From GCA-2746605 sp963704835 (GTDB lineage: Bacteria > Bacteroidota > Ignavibacteria > Ignavibacteriales > Melioribacteraceae): a stretch of DNA of 64,000 bases. The notes beneath the pieces were generated by a model, which was given only the letters and a program-made list of their open reading frames with translations, searched no databases and was not told the DNA's origin. Made by a program: the position numbers and the translations under genes. The stretch's first letter is position 1, and every line of letters begins with the position of its first letter. Shown here piece by piece: positions 1 through 9,388 of this stretch. The stretch spans positions 106,953 through 170,952 of the forward strand of contig CAVPHW010000004.1 of NCBI GenBank assembly GCA_963704835.1. The letters are read 5' to 3'.

Positions 1-1643
1 GAATTACCATAAAATCTCATGCAATAAAAATGGCTTATACGCATACTGATAGTAAAATTTATAATTTAAATTTAATAGATACTCCCGGTCATGTTGATTT
101 TTCTTATGAAGTATCCCGCTCATTGGCTGCTTGTGAAGGTGCTTTACTAGTAGTTGATGCCGCTCAGGGTGTTGAAGCCCAAACAATTAGTAATGTTTAT
201 TTGGCAATTGATGCTGGTTTAGAAATTATTCCGGTAATAAATAAAATTGATTTGCCTAGCGCTCGAGTAGATGTAATTAAAAATCAGATAGTTGATTTAA
301 TTGGCTGTGATGAAAAAGATATTATTCTGGCTAGTGCAAAAGAAAGAATTGGTTTCGATGAAATATTAAGTGCTATCATTGATAGAATTCCTCATCCAAA
401 GGGTGACAAAAATAAACCTCTTCAAGCGTTAATATTTGATTCTGTTTTTGATTCCTACAGAGGTGCAATTGCTTATGTAAGAATTATTAACGGTACACTT
501 AGAACTAAGGATCAAATAAAATTTTTTGCAAGTAAAGCAATTTGTCAAGCAGAAGAAATTGGTGTACTTGGATTAAAAAAACAGAAAACCGATATTTTAG
601 ATACAGGTGATGTAGGATATGTAATTGCCGGACTTAAAGATGTGCAAGAAACTAAGGTCGGTGATACTATTACTTTAGCAAAGAATGGAGCTGAGAAACC
701 TTTAGCTGGATATAAAATAATTAAACCAATGGTTTATACTGGCTTGTATCCAACAGATGCTGATGAATATGAAGATTTAAGAGATTCTATTGAAAAACTT
801 CAGCTTAACGATGCTTCACTAGTTTTTGTACCAGAAACATCTGCTGCTTTAGGGTTTGGTTTTAGATGTGGATTCTTAGGTATGCTGCATATGGAAATTA
901 TTCAGGAGCGACTTGAGAGAGAGTATAATCAATCCATAGTTACAACTCTGCCAAACGTAGAATATCATGCTTACTTAAAAAATGGGACTAAAGTTGTCGT
1001 TGATAATCCGGCTGATCTTCCTTCAATTGGCGATTTGGCAAGAGTAGAGGAACCATTTATAAAATCACAAATAGTTGTTCCAAGTGAATATCTTGGTAAC
1101 ATAATGAAACTAGCAATTGAGAAACGCGGTTTGTATATTAATACAACCTATCTGGATCCCACAAGAGCCGATGTGGAATTTGAGTTTCCGCTCTCTGAAA
1201 TCATTTTTGATTTTTACGATAAATTAAAATCAACTTCACGGGGTTATGCTTCGTTTGATTACGAGTATATTGGCTATAAAGAATCTAGTTTGGTTAAGTT
1301 AGATATTATGTTAAATGGTGAGCCTGTTGATGCATTATCCATTATTGTTCACAAAGATAAAGCTTTTGATTGGGGCAGAAAAGTTTGCTCAAAATTAAAA
1401 GATCTAATTCCCAGACAAATGTTTGAGATTGCTATACAAGCTGCTATAGGGAATAAAATTATTTCTAGAACAAGCATTAAAGCAATGAGGAAAAACGTAT
1501 TAGCAAAATGCTATGGCGGTGATATAACAAGAAAAAGAAAATTATTAGAGAAGCAAAAAGCAGGTAAAAAAAGAATGAAACAGGTGGGTAATGTTGAAAT
1601 TCCTCAAGAAGCTTTTTTAGCAGTTCTGCAATTAGATGAGTAA
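1..1643 (+). CDS. lepA: Elongation factor 4 (LepA), 5' end cut by window edge
   Basis: Translational GTPase of the LepA/EF4 family, which acts on stalled or mistranslocated 70S ribosomes. The frame is already open at base 3 (ITIKSHAIK before the Met at 30). This matches the switch I part of the GTPase domain, so the ATG at 30 is internal and only the first few dozen residues are missing. Visible after it are the G3 motif (DTPGHVDFSYEVSRS), the G4 motif (NKIDLP), the G5 region (SAKE) and the EF-G-like segment GFGFRCGFLGMLHMEIIQER. The LepA-specific C-terminal domain follows, with VLAKCYGGDITRKRKLLEKQ and the ending GNVEIPQEAFLAVLQLDE. No other product fits. lepB follows 100 bases downstream on the same strand, the classical lepA-lepB order. 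Confidence 0.97.
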   Translation, partial: ITIKSHAIKMAYTHTDSKIYNLNLIDTPGHVDFSYEVSRSLAACEGALLVVDAAQGVEAQTISNVYLAIDAGLEIIPVINKIDLPSARVDVIKNQIVDLIGCDEKDIILASAKERIGFDEILSAIIDRIPHPKGDKNKPLQALIFDSVFDSYRGAIAYVRIINGTLRTKDQIKFFASKAICQAEEIGVLGLKKQKTDILDTGDVGYVIAGLKDVQETKVGDTITLAKNGAEKPLAGYKIIKPMVYTGLYPTDADEYEDLRDSIEKLQLNDASLVFVPETSAALGFGFRCGFLGMLHMEIIQERLEREYNQSIVTTLPNVEYHAYLKNGTKVVVDNPADLPSIGDLARVEEPFIKSQIVVPSEYLGNIMKLAIEKRGLYINTTYLDPTRADVEFEFPLSEIIFDFYDKLKSTSRGYASFDYEYIGYKESSLVKLDIMLNGEPVDALSIIVHKDKAFDWGRKVCSKLKDLIPRQMFEIAIQAAIGNKIISRTSIKAMRKNVLAKCYGGDITRKRKLLEKQKAGKKRMKQVGNVEIPQEAFLAVLQLDE

Positions 1644-1743
1644 TCTGAACTTTCAATAGAAAATGTTGAAAAATAACTGTAGTTCGAAACAATTTATGAA
1701 ATAAATGTTATAATCAATTATAATAATTAACAACGGATTTTTA

Positions 1744-2643
1744 ATGAGTCATGATGACAAAAAACAAATTAACGTAAGAACTCCACTTAAGAAATTTTTA
1801 GATTTCTGGAAAAATTTATTTTATGCAGCATTAGCGGCACTATTTATTAAAACATTTCTAATTGAAACTTCCAGAGTTCCAACCGGATCTATGGAACAGA
1901 CTATTATGGTTGGAGATTTTTTATTTGTTAATAAATTTATTTACGGTGCATCTACTCCCAGAAACATTCCATTTACCAATGTTGTTTTACCATATTTCCA
2001 ATTACCAACATTAGCAGAACCGGAGAAAGGTGACATTATAGTTTTTGAATATCCCGGCGATAGAGACGTAATTGAGCCATCGGAAGTATTAAACTATGTA
2101 AAGCGTTGTGTTGGGGCACCAGGAGATACCCTTGAAATTATTAATAAAGTAGTGTATGTTAACGGAAAAGAGTTAAATAGACCATCAAATATTCAATATT
2201 TAATGCCAAATATTTTGCCAAAAAGTTATACTAGACCAGATATATTTCCAAAAGGCAGTGGATGGAATAAGGATCAATTTGGACCAATCGTAATTCCTAA
2301 AAGTGGGGAGGTTGTAAAACTAAACTTAGGAAATATTGAAATATATAGAACACTAATAAATAGAAATTATAAAAAGGATGTTGTTAAAGTTAGCGGTGAT
2401 CAAATATATATTGATGGAGCTTTAACAAATGAATACGAAGTTCCTCAAGATTATTTCTTTGCTATGGGTGATAATAGAGATGATAGTGCTGATAGCCGAT
2501 ATTGGGGATTTGTTCCAAGAGAAAAAATTATTGGTGAAGCTTTAATGATTTATTGGTCATGGAACCCTGAGATACCTTTTAGTAATATTTTTAAATTACT
2601 TGGCTCAACAAGATTTAATAGAATTGCAAAACTAGTTCATTAA
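1744..2643 (+). CDS. lepB: Signal peptidase I, catalytically complete
   Basis: Type I signal peptidase (S26) of 299 residues that cleaves signal peptides of exported proteins at the outer face of the inner membrane. One N-terminal membrane segment (about residues 25-41) leads into RVPTGSMEQTI with the nucleophile Ser49. The general base is Lys120 in YVKRCVGAPGD, and box E is MGDNRDDSADSRYWGFVP near residue 240. Length and order match the family; the insertion between the catalytic boxes is longer than in Gram-positive enzymes, as is common in Bacteroidota. It sits after lepA and 11 bases before a secreted subtilase. This is the active copy in the window; the homologue at 60247-60741 has lost both catalytic residues. 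Confidence 0.96.
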   Translation: MSHDDKKQINVRTPLKKFLDFWKNLFYAALAALFIKTFLIETSRVPTGSMEQTIMVGDFLFVNKFIYGASTPRNIPFTNVVLPYFQLPTLAEPEKGDIIVFEYPGDRDVIEPSEVLNYVKRCVGAPGDTLEIINKVVYVNGKELNRPSNIQYLMPNILPKSYTRPDIFPKGSGWNKDQFGPIVIPKSGEVVKLNLGNIEIYRTLINRNYKKDVVKVSGDQIYIDGALTNEYEVPQDYFFAMGDNRDDSADSRYWGFVPREKIIGEALMIYWSWNPEIPFSNIFKLLGSTRFNRIAKLVH

Positions 2644-2654
2644 AAAGGTTCAAC

Positions 2655-4628
2655 ATGAAATTAACAAAGTATGTTGTCTTTATATTATTTGTTGCTTCTT
2701 TCCTTCATGCACAGGAAAAGTACCTTGTCTATTTTTCTGATAAAGGGAGTTTGAATAAAAAAAGTTTACAGAAAACTTCTGACAAAGAAATTCTCGCTAA
2801 AAAGTTCTTATCCCCAAAAAGTATTGAGAGAAGAAAGAAAAATATGGGAGATGATTTCATTACTTTTGGTGATTTGCCAATTGCTCAAGAATACATCCAA
2901 AATTTAAACGAGAATGGTATTAAAATAATAAACAAATTAAAGTGGTTTAATGCGGTTAGTGTTTATTTAATGCCGAATGAATTAGAAAATATTAAAAAAT
3001 TTAGCTTTGTTACTAAAATTGAAAAAGTTAGAAAGTATAAAACAGATGAACCTTCCAGTTCAGAAATTAATCAGCCTACTACATTAAATAAAAATCAGAA
3101 TACAAATGCTTTTGATTATGGAAATTCACTGACTCAAAATCAATTGTCAGATATTCCTCAAGTTCACAATTTAGGAATAACAGGCGAAGGTGTTACAATT
3201 GGGATTTTAGATACCGGGTTTGATTGGAAAATTCCAAATTCTTTAAAAAGTCGAAATGTTATTGCAGAGCGTGATTTTATATTTAAAGATAATAATACTG
3301 CCAATGAAACAGGAATAGATGCTGGTGGGCAACATAACCACGGGACAAGTGTTTTCTCAATTTTAGCTGGATTTGATGAAGGAAATTTAATTGGGCCTGC
3401 ATTTAATTCTAGCTTTCTTTTAGCAAAAACTGAATATATACCAACAGAAACTCATGCTGAAGAAGATAATTATGCAGCTGCATTAGAATGGATGGACTCA
3501 ATTGGGGTTGATATAACAACATCATCTTTAGGTTATAGCGAGTTTGACGCAACAGATTTTTCATATACTTATAACGATATGGATGGGAAAACAACAATTG
3601 TTACTAAAGCTGCAGAGTTCGCCTTTGATAGAGGAATTGTTTGCATAACTTCTGCTGGAAATGAAGGAAGTAGTTCTTGGCATTATATCACAGCACCGGG
3701 TGATGGAATAAACACAATTACTGTTGGCGCTGTTAATAGTTTAAACACTATTGCTTCTTTTAGTTCCAGAGGACCTAGTTTTGATGGTAGAATAAAACCG
3801 GAAATTGTTGCTCAAGGAGTTTCAGTTTTTAATACACTTGCCGGAAGTGCTTCTAGTTATAGTTTTGGAAATGGAACATCTTATTCAGCTCCGATTGTTG
3901 CTGGAGTTACGGGTTTGCTTCTCTCTGCGCACCCTCATCTAGTAAATAAGCAAGTAAGACACATTTTAATACAAAGTGGTGGTAATCTTCAAAATCCAGA
4001 TAATAACATTGGCTATGGTCTTCTTTCAGCAATTAAAGCTATTAGTTACCCTAACTTTGAAGTAAGGGATGGTAAAAATTATATTAATAAAATATTTTCA
4101 GAATTAGAGAGTATTAAAGAAAATTCAATTGAATTACACACTGAAGACGGAACAGCATATAGTATGGTTAAAGTAGGTGGAAATTATTTTACGATTGAAT
4201 TACCAAATGGAATAACTAAGGAATCGAATAAAGTTTATTTTACATACAAGAATTTACAAGATAATTTGATTAAAGAACCCCAAACGGATTTCTATAATTT
4301 ATATCTTGATGGACTAATTAGTAATGTTGAGATAAATCCAATAGTTCAATTGCCAAATAAGTTTAGTCTTGGTCAAAATTACCCAAACCCTTTTAATCCA
4401 ACAACAAGAATTGAATATTTTGTTCCTAATTTTGTTAAAAGTACAAAAGTTTTAATTAAACTATACGATATTTTGGGGAACGAGATTAAAACTTTAGTAA
4501 ATGAAGATAAAAAACCAGGAAATCACTTTGTCGACTTTTCAGCCGGTTCACTTAGTTCGGGAGTTTATTTTTATCAGTTAAAGACTTCGGAGTTTTCATT
4601 AACGAAAAAAATGACCATTATAAAATAG
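2655..4628 (+). CDS. Secreted subtilisin-like serine protease with T9SS sorting domain
   Basis: A 657-residue S8 peptidase. A Sec signal peptide (residues 1-20, ending FLHAQ) is followed by an inhibitor-like propeptide (about 21-130) and the subtilase domain. The catalytic triad is visible: Asp186 in GILDTGFD, His229 in QHNHGTS and Ser409 in GNGTSYSAP. The C-terminal ~85 residues begin FSLGQNYPNPFNPTTRIEY and end GVYFYQLKTSEFSLTKKMTI, a type A T9SS sorting domain. The mature protease is therefore expected outside the outer membrane, anchored or released. It starts 11 bases after lepB and is probably co-transcribed. The substrate cannot be inferred. Confidence 0.93.
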   Translation: MKLTKYVVFILFVASFLHAQEKYLVYFSDKGSLNKKSLQKTSDKEILAKKFLSPKSIERRKKNMGDDFITFGDLPIAQEYIQNLNENGIKIINKLKWFNAVSVYLMPNELENIKKFSFVTKIEKVRKYKTDEPSSSEINQPTTLNKNQNTNAFDYGNSLTQNQLSDIPQVHNLGITGEGVTIGILDTGFDWKIPNSLKSRNVIAERDFIFKDNNTANETGIDAGGQHNHGTSVFSILAGFDEGNLIGPAFNSSFLLAKTEYIPTETHAEEDNYAAALEWMDSIGVDITTSSLGYSEFDATDFSYTYNDMDGKTTIVTKAAEFAFDRGIVCITSAGNEGSSSWHYITAPGDGINTITVGAVNSLNTIASFSSRGPSFDGRIKPEIVAQGVSVFNTLAGSASSYSFGNGTSYSAPIVAGVTGLLLSAHPHLVNKQVRHILIQSGGNLQNPDNNIGYGLLSAIKAISYPNFEVRDGKNYINKIFSELESIKENSIELHTEDGTAYSMVKVGGNYFTIELPNGITKESNKVYFTYKNLQDNLIKEPQTDFYNLYLDGLISNVEINPIVQLPNKFSLGQNYPNPFNPTTRIEYFVPNFVKSTKVLIKLYDILGNEIKTLVNEDKKPGNHFVDFSAGSLSSGVYFYQLKTSEFSLTKKMTIIK

Positions 4629-4631
4629 AAT

Positions 4632-5276
4632 ATGTCAAGTATTTTATTCCCTGAGCAAGTGGAGTATTTGCAAAGTTTTTTGAAGACAAACGACCCTCTC
4701 TTGATTGAAATGGAATTGTTTGCCGAAGAAAAGAAAATCCCAATTCTAGATAAATTCTCATCACAATTTCTTGAACAATTACTCCTAATTTATAACCCAA
4801 AAAAAGTATTAGAGATTGGTTCAGCAATAGGGTATTCTACTATTAGAGTATCTAAAATGCTTCAAAAAGAAGGTCAAATTGACACAATTGAACTTAGTCA
4901 AGAGAATCTTGAGTTGTTCGAACAGTTTATAGTAAAATATGGCGAAGGAGATAATATTCATCTTATTAAAGGTGATGCTCTAGAAATTATTCCTAATTTA
5001 GAAGATAATTATGATTTTGTTTTCTTAGATTCTGATAAAGAAGACTATGAAAAATTGTTTAAAATGGTAATTCAAAAAATTAAAATCGGTGGTGTAATAC
5101 TAGTCGATAACTTATTGTGGAAAGGTTTTGCAGCTTCGAAATCAATCCCGGAAAACTATAAAATAAGTACAGAATCAGTAAGAAAATTCAATGAAATTTT
5201 TATGAATTTTCCGGGACTAAATGCATTCATTTTGCCAATCGGTGATGGTCTAGGACTAGGAATCAAAACCGACTGA
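4632..5276 (+). CDS. SAM-dependent O-methyltransferase, class I (CCoAOMT/YrrM-like)
   Basis: A 214-residue methyltransferase of the caffeoyl-CoA O-methyltransferase-like family (Methyltransf_3). SAM-binding motif I is VLEIGSAIGYSTIRVSK. The metal- and substrate-binding acidic motif is DFVFLDSDKEDYEKLF, and the later family signature is GGVILVDNLLWKG. In bacteria some members (YrrM/TrmR type) methylate tRNA wobble uridine; the sequence alone does not settle whether this one acts on tRNA or a small catechol-like compound. The ATG follows the protease stop after only three bases, which suggests translational coupling with the gene upstream. Confidence 0.88.
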   Translation: MSSILFPEQVEYLQSFLKTNDPLLIEMELFAEEKKIPILDKFSSQFLEQLLLIYNPKKVLEIGSAIGYSTIRVSKMLQKEGQIDTIELSQENLELFEQFIVKYGEGDNIHLIKGDALEIIPNLEDNYDFVFLDSDKEDYEKLFKMVIQKIKIGGVILVDNLLWKGFAASKSIPENYKISTESVRKFNEIFMNFPGLNAFILPIGDGLGLGIKTD

Positions 5277-5289
5277 TCTACAATCTAAA

Positions 5290-5718
5290 TTAAACTTTCG
5301 GCTTCAAATTATCTGTATACTCCGAAGCAACTTGACGTACAGATTTACTTGAAATTAGATGATGAATATTATCTCTAAGTTTACTCCATTCATCATGTAA
5401 TGGACAAGGATGCTCATCTGAACATTCTTTTAGACCGGTAACACATTTAAGAGTAATAACTGGACCCTCAATTCTTTCAACAATCTCTAAGATAGAACTA
5501 TCTAAAGCTAACTTAGTGATTTTAAAACCTCCGCCTCTTCCTTTAAAGGAATCCACGTAACCATATTTAGCCATTCTTTGCAAAATTTTTGCAAGATAAT
5601 GGGAAGGAATTTCTTCTTTTTTTGCAATAACTGAAGACATAATCAAGGCATCATCTGATTGCCTAGCTAAGAAGAGAATTGCTCTAATAGCATATTCGCC
5701 AGTTTTTGTGTAAATCAT
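5290..5718 (-). CDS. Rrf2-family transcriptional regulator, probably iron-sulfur-binding
   Basis: A 142-residue Rrf2 protein: an N-terminal winged helix (MIYTKTGEYAIRAILFLAR, then IPSHYLAKILQRMAKYGYV) with the typical wing (GRGGGFKITK). Three cysteines in the form C-x6-C-x5-C (CVTGLKECSDEHPC) stand where IscR, NsrR and RirA bind their [Fe-S] cluster, so redox, NO or iron sensing is likely. A Shine-Dalgarno-like AGAGGTAAGC precedes the ATG. The regulon cannot be read from context: the upstream neighbour on this strand is a YigZ protein. Family assignment is firm; the ligand is inferred from the cysteines. Confidence 0.93.
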   Translation of the reverse strand: MIYTKTGEYAIRAILFLARQSDDALIMSSVIAKKEEIPSHYLAKILQRMAKYGYVDSFKGRGGGFKITKLALDSSILEIVERIEGPVITLKCVTGLKECSDEHPCPLHDEWSKLRDNIHHLISSKSVRQVASEYTDNLKPKV

Positions 5719-5825
5719 GCTTACCTCTTTTTCTGACCAATTAAATTGATAGTTAAATTATAAAACTTATATGGAGTATTATATCCGAATATGAATTTAA
5801 GTAAATAAGAACTTTTTATCAACTT

Positions 5826-6467
5826 TTATTTTTTAGTTTGGGTTTTTAAGTAAAAATGTTTGTTTTTACTTATTAGGCTTGCATTCCCAAAAGTAATTTG
5901 ATTCAATTCGTTAACTATTTTCGGCAGTTTAAACGGCTCAATAAGACAAGATATTATGGGAGTGGTTTCAAATTTTTCAACAATTTTTTCGCATTTATAT
6001 TTTGTTAATAGGTAATGTATTTTACTAACATCTTCATAGTTGTAGTTAATTTCTATTTGTTCAAAATCTGTTAGTTTAATTATTTTAGTTGATTCAAGCA
6101 ATGCAATTGCCGTCTGGTAATATGCTTTCCCAAGTGGTCCAACACCAAGTTTTGTCCCACCAAAATACCTGACTACCACAACCAAAACATTTGATAAATC
6201 AAAATGATTTATTGCGTTCATAATTCTTAATCCAGCTGTGCCATTTGGTTCGCCATCATCAGAATATTTTTCTTCTCCTGAAACAAGTTTATAACCATAG
6301 CAATGATGAGACGCATCATAAAATTCATTCTTAATCCCTTGAAGCTGCCTTGTTGCAGAAGAAATATCATTAATGTTAAAAGCAAATCCAATGAATTGCG
6401 ATCCCTTTTCCTTCAATTTATTTGAACTGCTCTTAAGAACTGTATTTATTGTGGAAGAATTAACCAT
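5826..6467 (-). CDS. YigZ/IMPACT family protein (UPF0029 + DUF1949)
   Basis: A 213-residue member of the bacterial YigZ/YvyE branch of the IMPACT family. The N-terminal domain shows SSNKLKEKGSQFIGFAFN and ASHHCYGYKL. The core signature SDDGEPNGTAGLRI is followed by VLVVVVRYFGGTKLGVGPLG. The C-terminal ~75 residues fit the small DUF1949 ferredoxin-like domain. The biochemical role of bacterial YigZ is not established; eukaryotic IMPACT regulates Gcn2 during translation stress. It diverges from uvrA, whose ATG lies 85 bases away on the other strand. Confidence 0.93.
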   Translation of the reverse strand: MVNSSTINTVLKSSSNKLKEKGSQFIGFAFNINDISSATRQLQGIKNEFYDASHHCYGYKLVSGEEKYSDDGEPNGTAGLRIMNAINHFDLSNVLVVVVRYFGGTKLGVGPLGKAYYQTAIALLESTKIIKLTDFEQIEINYNYEDVSKIHYLLTKYKCEKIVEKFETTPIISCLIEPFKLPKIVNELNQITFGNASLISKNKHFYLKTQTKK

Positions 6468-6494
6468 GTAAACTATTTTTGTTTATAATAAAAA

Positions 6495-6526
6495 TTGATT
6501 TTCTGACATCGTTTAAGTAATATAAT
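6495..6526 (+). promoter_or_regulatory. Possible promoter of uvrA operon
   Basis: A sigma70-like arrangement: TTGATT at 6495-6500, then TAATAT at 6518 (17-base spacer) or TATAAT at 6521-6526 (20-base spacer). It lies 27 bases before the uvrA ATG, in the divergent gap with the YigZ gene. Base composition is so AT-rich that this could be chance. Confidence 0.3.
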
Positions 6527-6552
6527 TGTTTGAACAAATCCAAATTTAGTTA

Positions 6553-9375
6553 ATGATTGAACAAGATAAAATAATAATAAAAGGTGCAAGGGAACATAAT
6601 CTAAAGAATATAGATTTAGAAATTCCAAGAAATTCACTTACCGTAATAACCGGTTTGTCAGGTTCCGGAAAATCCTCTTTGGCATTTGATACAATTTATG
6701 CAGAAGGACAAAGACGCTATATCGAATCGCTTTCTGCCTATGCTCGTCAATTTTTAGATCAACTTGAAAAACCGGATGTAGATTTGATTGAGGGATTAAG
6801 TCCTGCAATTTCCATTGAGCAAAAATCAACAGGAGGAAACCCTCGATCGACAGTTGGAACAATAACCGAGATTTATGATTTTTTACGTTTATTATATGCT
6901 AGAGTAGGTACTTCATACTGTTATAATTGTGGAAACATTGTACAAAAACAGTCAACAGATCAAATCATAGATAAAATATTACAACTCTATGAAGGTCAAA
7001 AAATAATTGTACTTGCACCAGTTGTAAGAGGAAGGAAAGGACATTACAGAGAACTGTTTGAAGACATTCAAAGAGATGGTTTCTTAAAAGTAAGAGTTGA
7101 TGAAGAAATAGTAGAACTAACGAGTGGATACAAAGTTGATAGGTACAAAATTCACAATATTGAAATTGTAATTGATCGGCTTCAGATAAATTCGAATTCG
7201 AGGTTTAGATTAAGTGAGTCGATTGAGGTGGCACTAAACTTTGGAAATGGAAGTTTAATTGTTCACGCAAACAGCAATGATCATATATTTAGCAGAAATA
7301 ATGCGTGTGTTGATTGTGGTATAAACTACCAAGAGCTTGCACCAAACTCATTTTCTTTTAACTCTCCATATGGCTCATGCGCAGAGTGTGATGGTCTTGG
7401 GGAAAAAAAAGATATTGATATAAAATTAATGATTCCGGATTTTTCTAAAACAATTAATGAAGCTGCACTAGATCCCGTAGGAAAACCAAGAAAAATATGG
7501 TTTTATAATCAGCTGGAAGCTGTTTCCAAACAATTTGGTTTTGATTATAATACTAAAATCCAAGATTTAAACGAAGAGCAGTTAAATATTCTAATTTACG
7601 GAAGCAGAGAAAAAATTCCTTTTACATATAGTTTTGGTAATGGTAAAACAGCTAACTATATGCATAAATTTTCCGGACTAAAAAATTATATTCAAAATTA
7701 TTTTGAAAATACCAGCTCTCCAAAAATGAGAGAATGGGCCGAAGCTTTTATGAATACCCAAATTTGCACGGCCTGTAATGGAGGTCGGTTAAAACGGGAA
7801 TCACTTGCAGTAAAAATAGCTGAGAAAAACATAAGTGAGGTGACAAATCTTTCTATTCAGTATGCAAAAGAATTTTGTGAAAGTGTAAATCTTGAAGGAA
7901 ATGCTGCAATAATTGCAAAGCAAATCTTGAAAGAAATAAATGTAAGATTAGAATTTTTGCTAAATGTTGGTTTGGATTATCTTACTTTGAATAGATCCGC
8001 AAGAACTTTGTCTGGAGGTGAATCTCAACGTATAAGGCTTGCAACACAAATCGGTTCACAACTTTCTGGAGTATTGTATGTTCTGGATGAACCAAGTATT
8101 GGACTTCATCAAAATGATAATATCAAATTAATTAATTCCCTTAAGGAATTAAGGAACTTGGACAATACAGTTATTGTAGTTGAACATGATAAAGAAACAA
8201 TTACAAACGCAGACTATATTATTGATTTAGGACCAAAAGCCGGTACTCATGGTGGTGAGATATGTTTTGTTGGGACTAAGGAAGATATAAAACTTGAATC
8301 AATTGGAAACTCACTAACTCTTGCATATTTGTTAAATCAAAAATCCATAAGACTCCCAAAAGAAAGAAGAAATGGGAATGATCAATTCGTTGAAATATTA
8401 GGTGCCAGAGGTAATAATTTAAAAAATGTTCATTTGAGAATTCCCTTGGCAAAATTAGTTGCAATAACCGGCGTAAGTGGTTCAGGCAAATCATCTTTAA
8501 TAAACGAAACGCTTGTTGGAATTTTAATGCGAAAGATTTATAAATCCAAAATAGTCCCTTTGGACCATGACGAAATAAAGGGTTTAGAGCATATTGATAA
8601 AATTGTAGAAATAGATCAATCACCAATTGGAAGAACGCCAAGATCAAATCCGGCAACGTATACGGGGCTGTTTACATTTATTAGAGATTTATATTCACAG
8701 CTTCCTGAATCCAAAATTAGAGGGTACTCACCCGGAAGATTTAGTTTTAATGTTAAAGGAGGAAGATGTGAAGAATGTCAGGGTGATGGTCTAAGAAAGA
8801 TTGAAATGAATTTTCTACCAGATGTTTATGTTAAATGCGAAGAATGTAATGGGAAAAGATATAATAGAGAAACATTAGAAGTTTTGTTTAAGACAAAATC
8901 AATTAGTGATGTATTGGATATGACAATTGAAAAAGCATTTAAATTTTTTGAAGAAATGCCCAGGATTAAACGAAAATTAAAATCACTCAATGACGTTGGT
9001 TTGGGTTATATTAAACTTGGACAGCAAGCTACAACTCTTTCCGGTGGAGAAGCTCAAAGAGTAAAACTAGCTACGGAGCTTAGCAAAATTAGTACCGGTA
9101 AGACAATGTATGTTCTTGATGAACCAACTACTGGACTTCATTTTGAAGACGTAAGTATATTACTAAATGTACTGAACAAATTAGTTGATAAACAAAATAC
9201 GGTAGTTATTGTTGAACATAATTTGGATGTGATTAAGGTTGCTGATTATGTTATTGATCTTGGACCAGGCGGTGGTGAACATGGTGGAAAAATTATTGCC
9301 GAAGGAACGCCAGAAGAAATAGCTATGAACAAAAAAAGTATAACCGGCTCCTTCTTAAAAGCAGAACTCAAATAA
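6553..9375 (+). CDS. uvrA: Excinuclease ABC subunit A
   Basis: UvrA, the damage-recognition ATPase of nucleotide excision repair, full length at 940 residues. It has the two ABC ATPase modules of the family. The first Walker A is GLSGSGKSSLAFDTIYAEGQ near residue 35, with signature LSGGESQRIRLATQIG. The second Walker A is GVSGSGKSSLINET near residue 645, with signature LSGGEAQRVKLATELS. Zinc-finger cysteines are present in both halves (CxxC in CVDCGINY, CAECDGLG, CEECQGDG and CEECNGKR). An amidohydrolase gene follows after 13 bases and then rdgB, so this looks like a three-gene operon for nucleic-acid and nucleotide maintenance. Confidence 0.98.
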   Translation: MIEQDKIIIKGAREHNLKNIDLEIPRNSLTVITGLSGSGKSSLAFDTIYAEGQRRYIESLSAYARQFLDQLEKPDVDLIEGLSPAISIEQKSTGGNPRSTVGTITEIYDFLRLLYARVGTSYCYNCGNIVQKQSTDQIIDKILQLYEGQKIIVLAPVVRGRKGHYRELFEDIQRDGFLKVRVDEEIVELTSGYKVDRYKIHNIEIVIDRLQINSNSRFRLSESIEVALNFGNGSLIVHANSNDHIFSRNNACVDCGINYQELAPNSFSFNSPYGSCAECDGLGEKKDIDIKLMIPDFSKTINEAALDPVGKPRKIWFYNQLEAVSKQFGFDYNTKIQDLNEEQLNILIYGSREKIPFTYSFGNGKTANYMHKFSGLKNYIQNYFENTSSPKMREWAEAFMNTQICTACNGGRLKRESLAVKIAEKNISEVTNLSIQYAKEFCESVNLEGNAAIIAKQILKEINVRLEFLLNVGLDYLTLNRSARTLSGGESQRIRLATQIGSQLSGVLYVLDEPSIGLHQNDNIKLINSLKELRNLDNTVIVVEHDKETITNADYIIDLGPKAGTHGGEICFVGTKEDIKLESIGNSLTLAYLLNQKSIRLPKERRNGNDQFVEILGARGNNLKNVHLRIPLAKLVAITGVSGSGKSSLINETLVGILMRKIYKSKIVPLDHDEIKGLEHIDKIVEIDQSPIGRTPRSNPATYTGLFTFIRDLYSQLPESKIRGYSPGRFSFNVKGGRCEECQGDGLRKIEMNFLPDVYVKCEECNGKRYNRETLEVLFKTKSISDVLDMTIEKAFKFFEEMPRIKRKLKSLNDVGLGYIKLGQQATTLSGGEAQRVKLATELSKISTGKTMYVLDEPTTGLHFEDVSILLNVLNKLVDKQNTVVIVEHNLDVIKVADYVIDLGPGGGEHGGKIIAEGTPEEIAMNKKSITGSFLKAELK

Positions 9376-9388
9376 AATTATAAGATAA

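Noticed and set aside
8276..8656. Minus-strand open frame of 126 codons inside uvrA
   Set aside because: Antisense of a conserved gene, with hydrophobic low-complexity content typical of AT-rich shadows.
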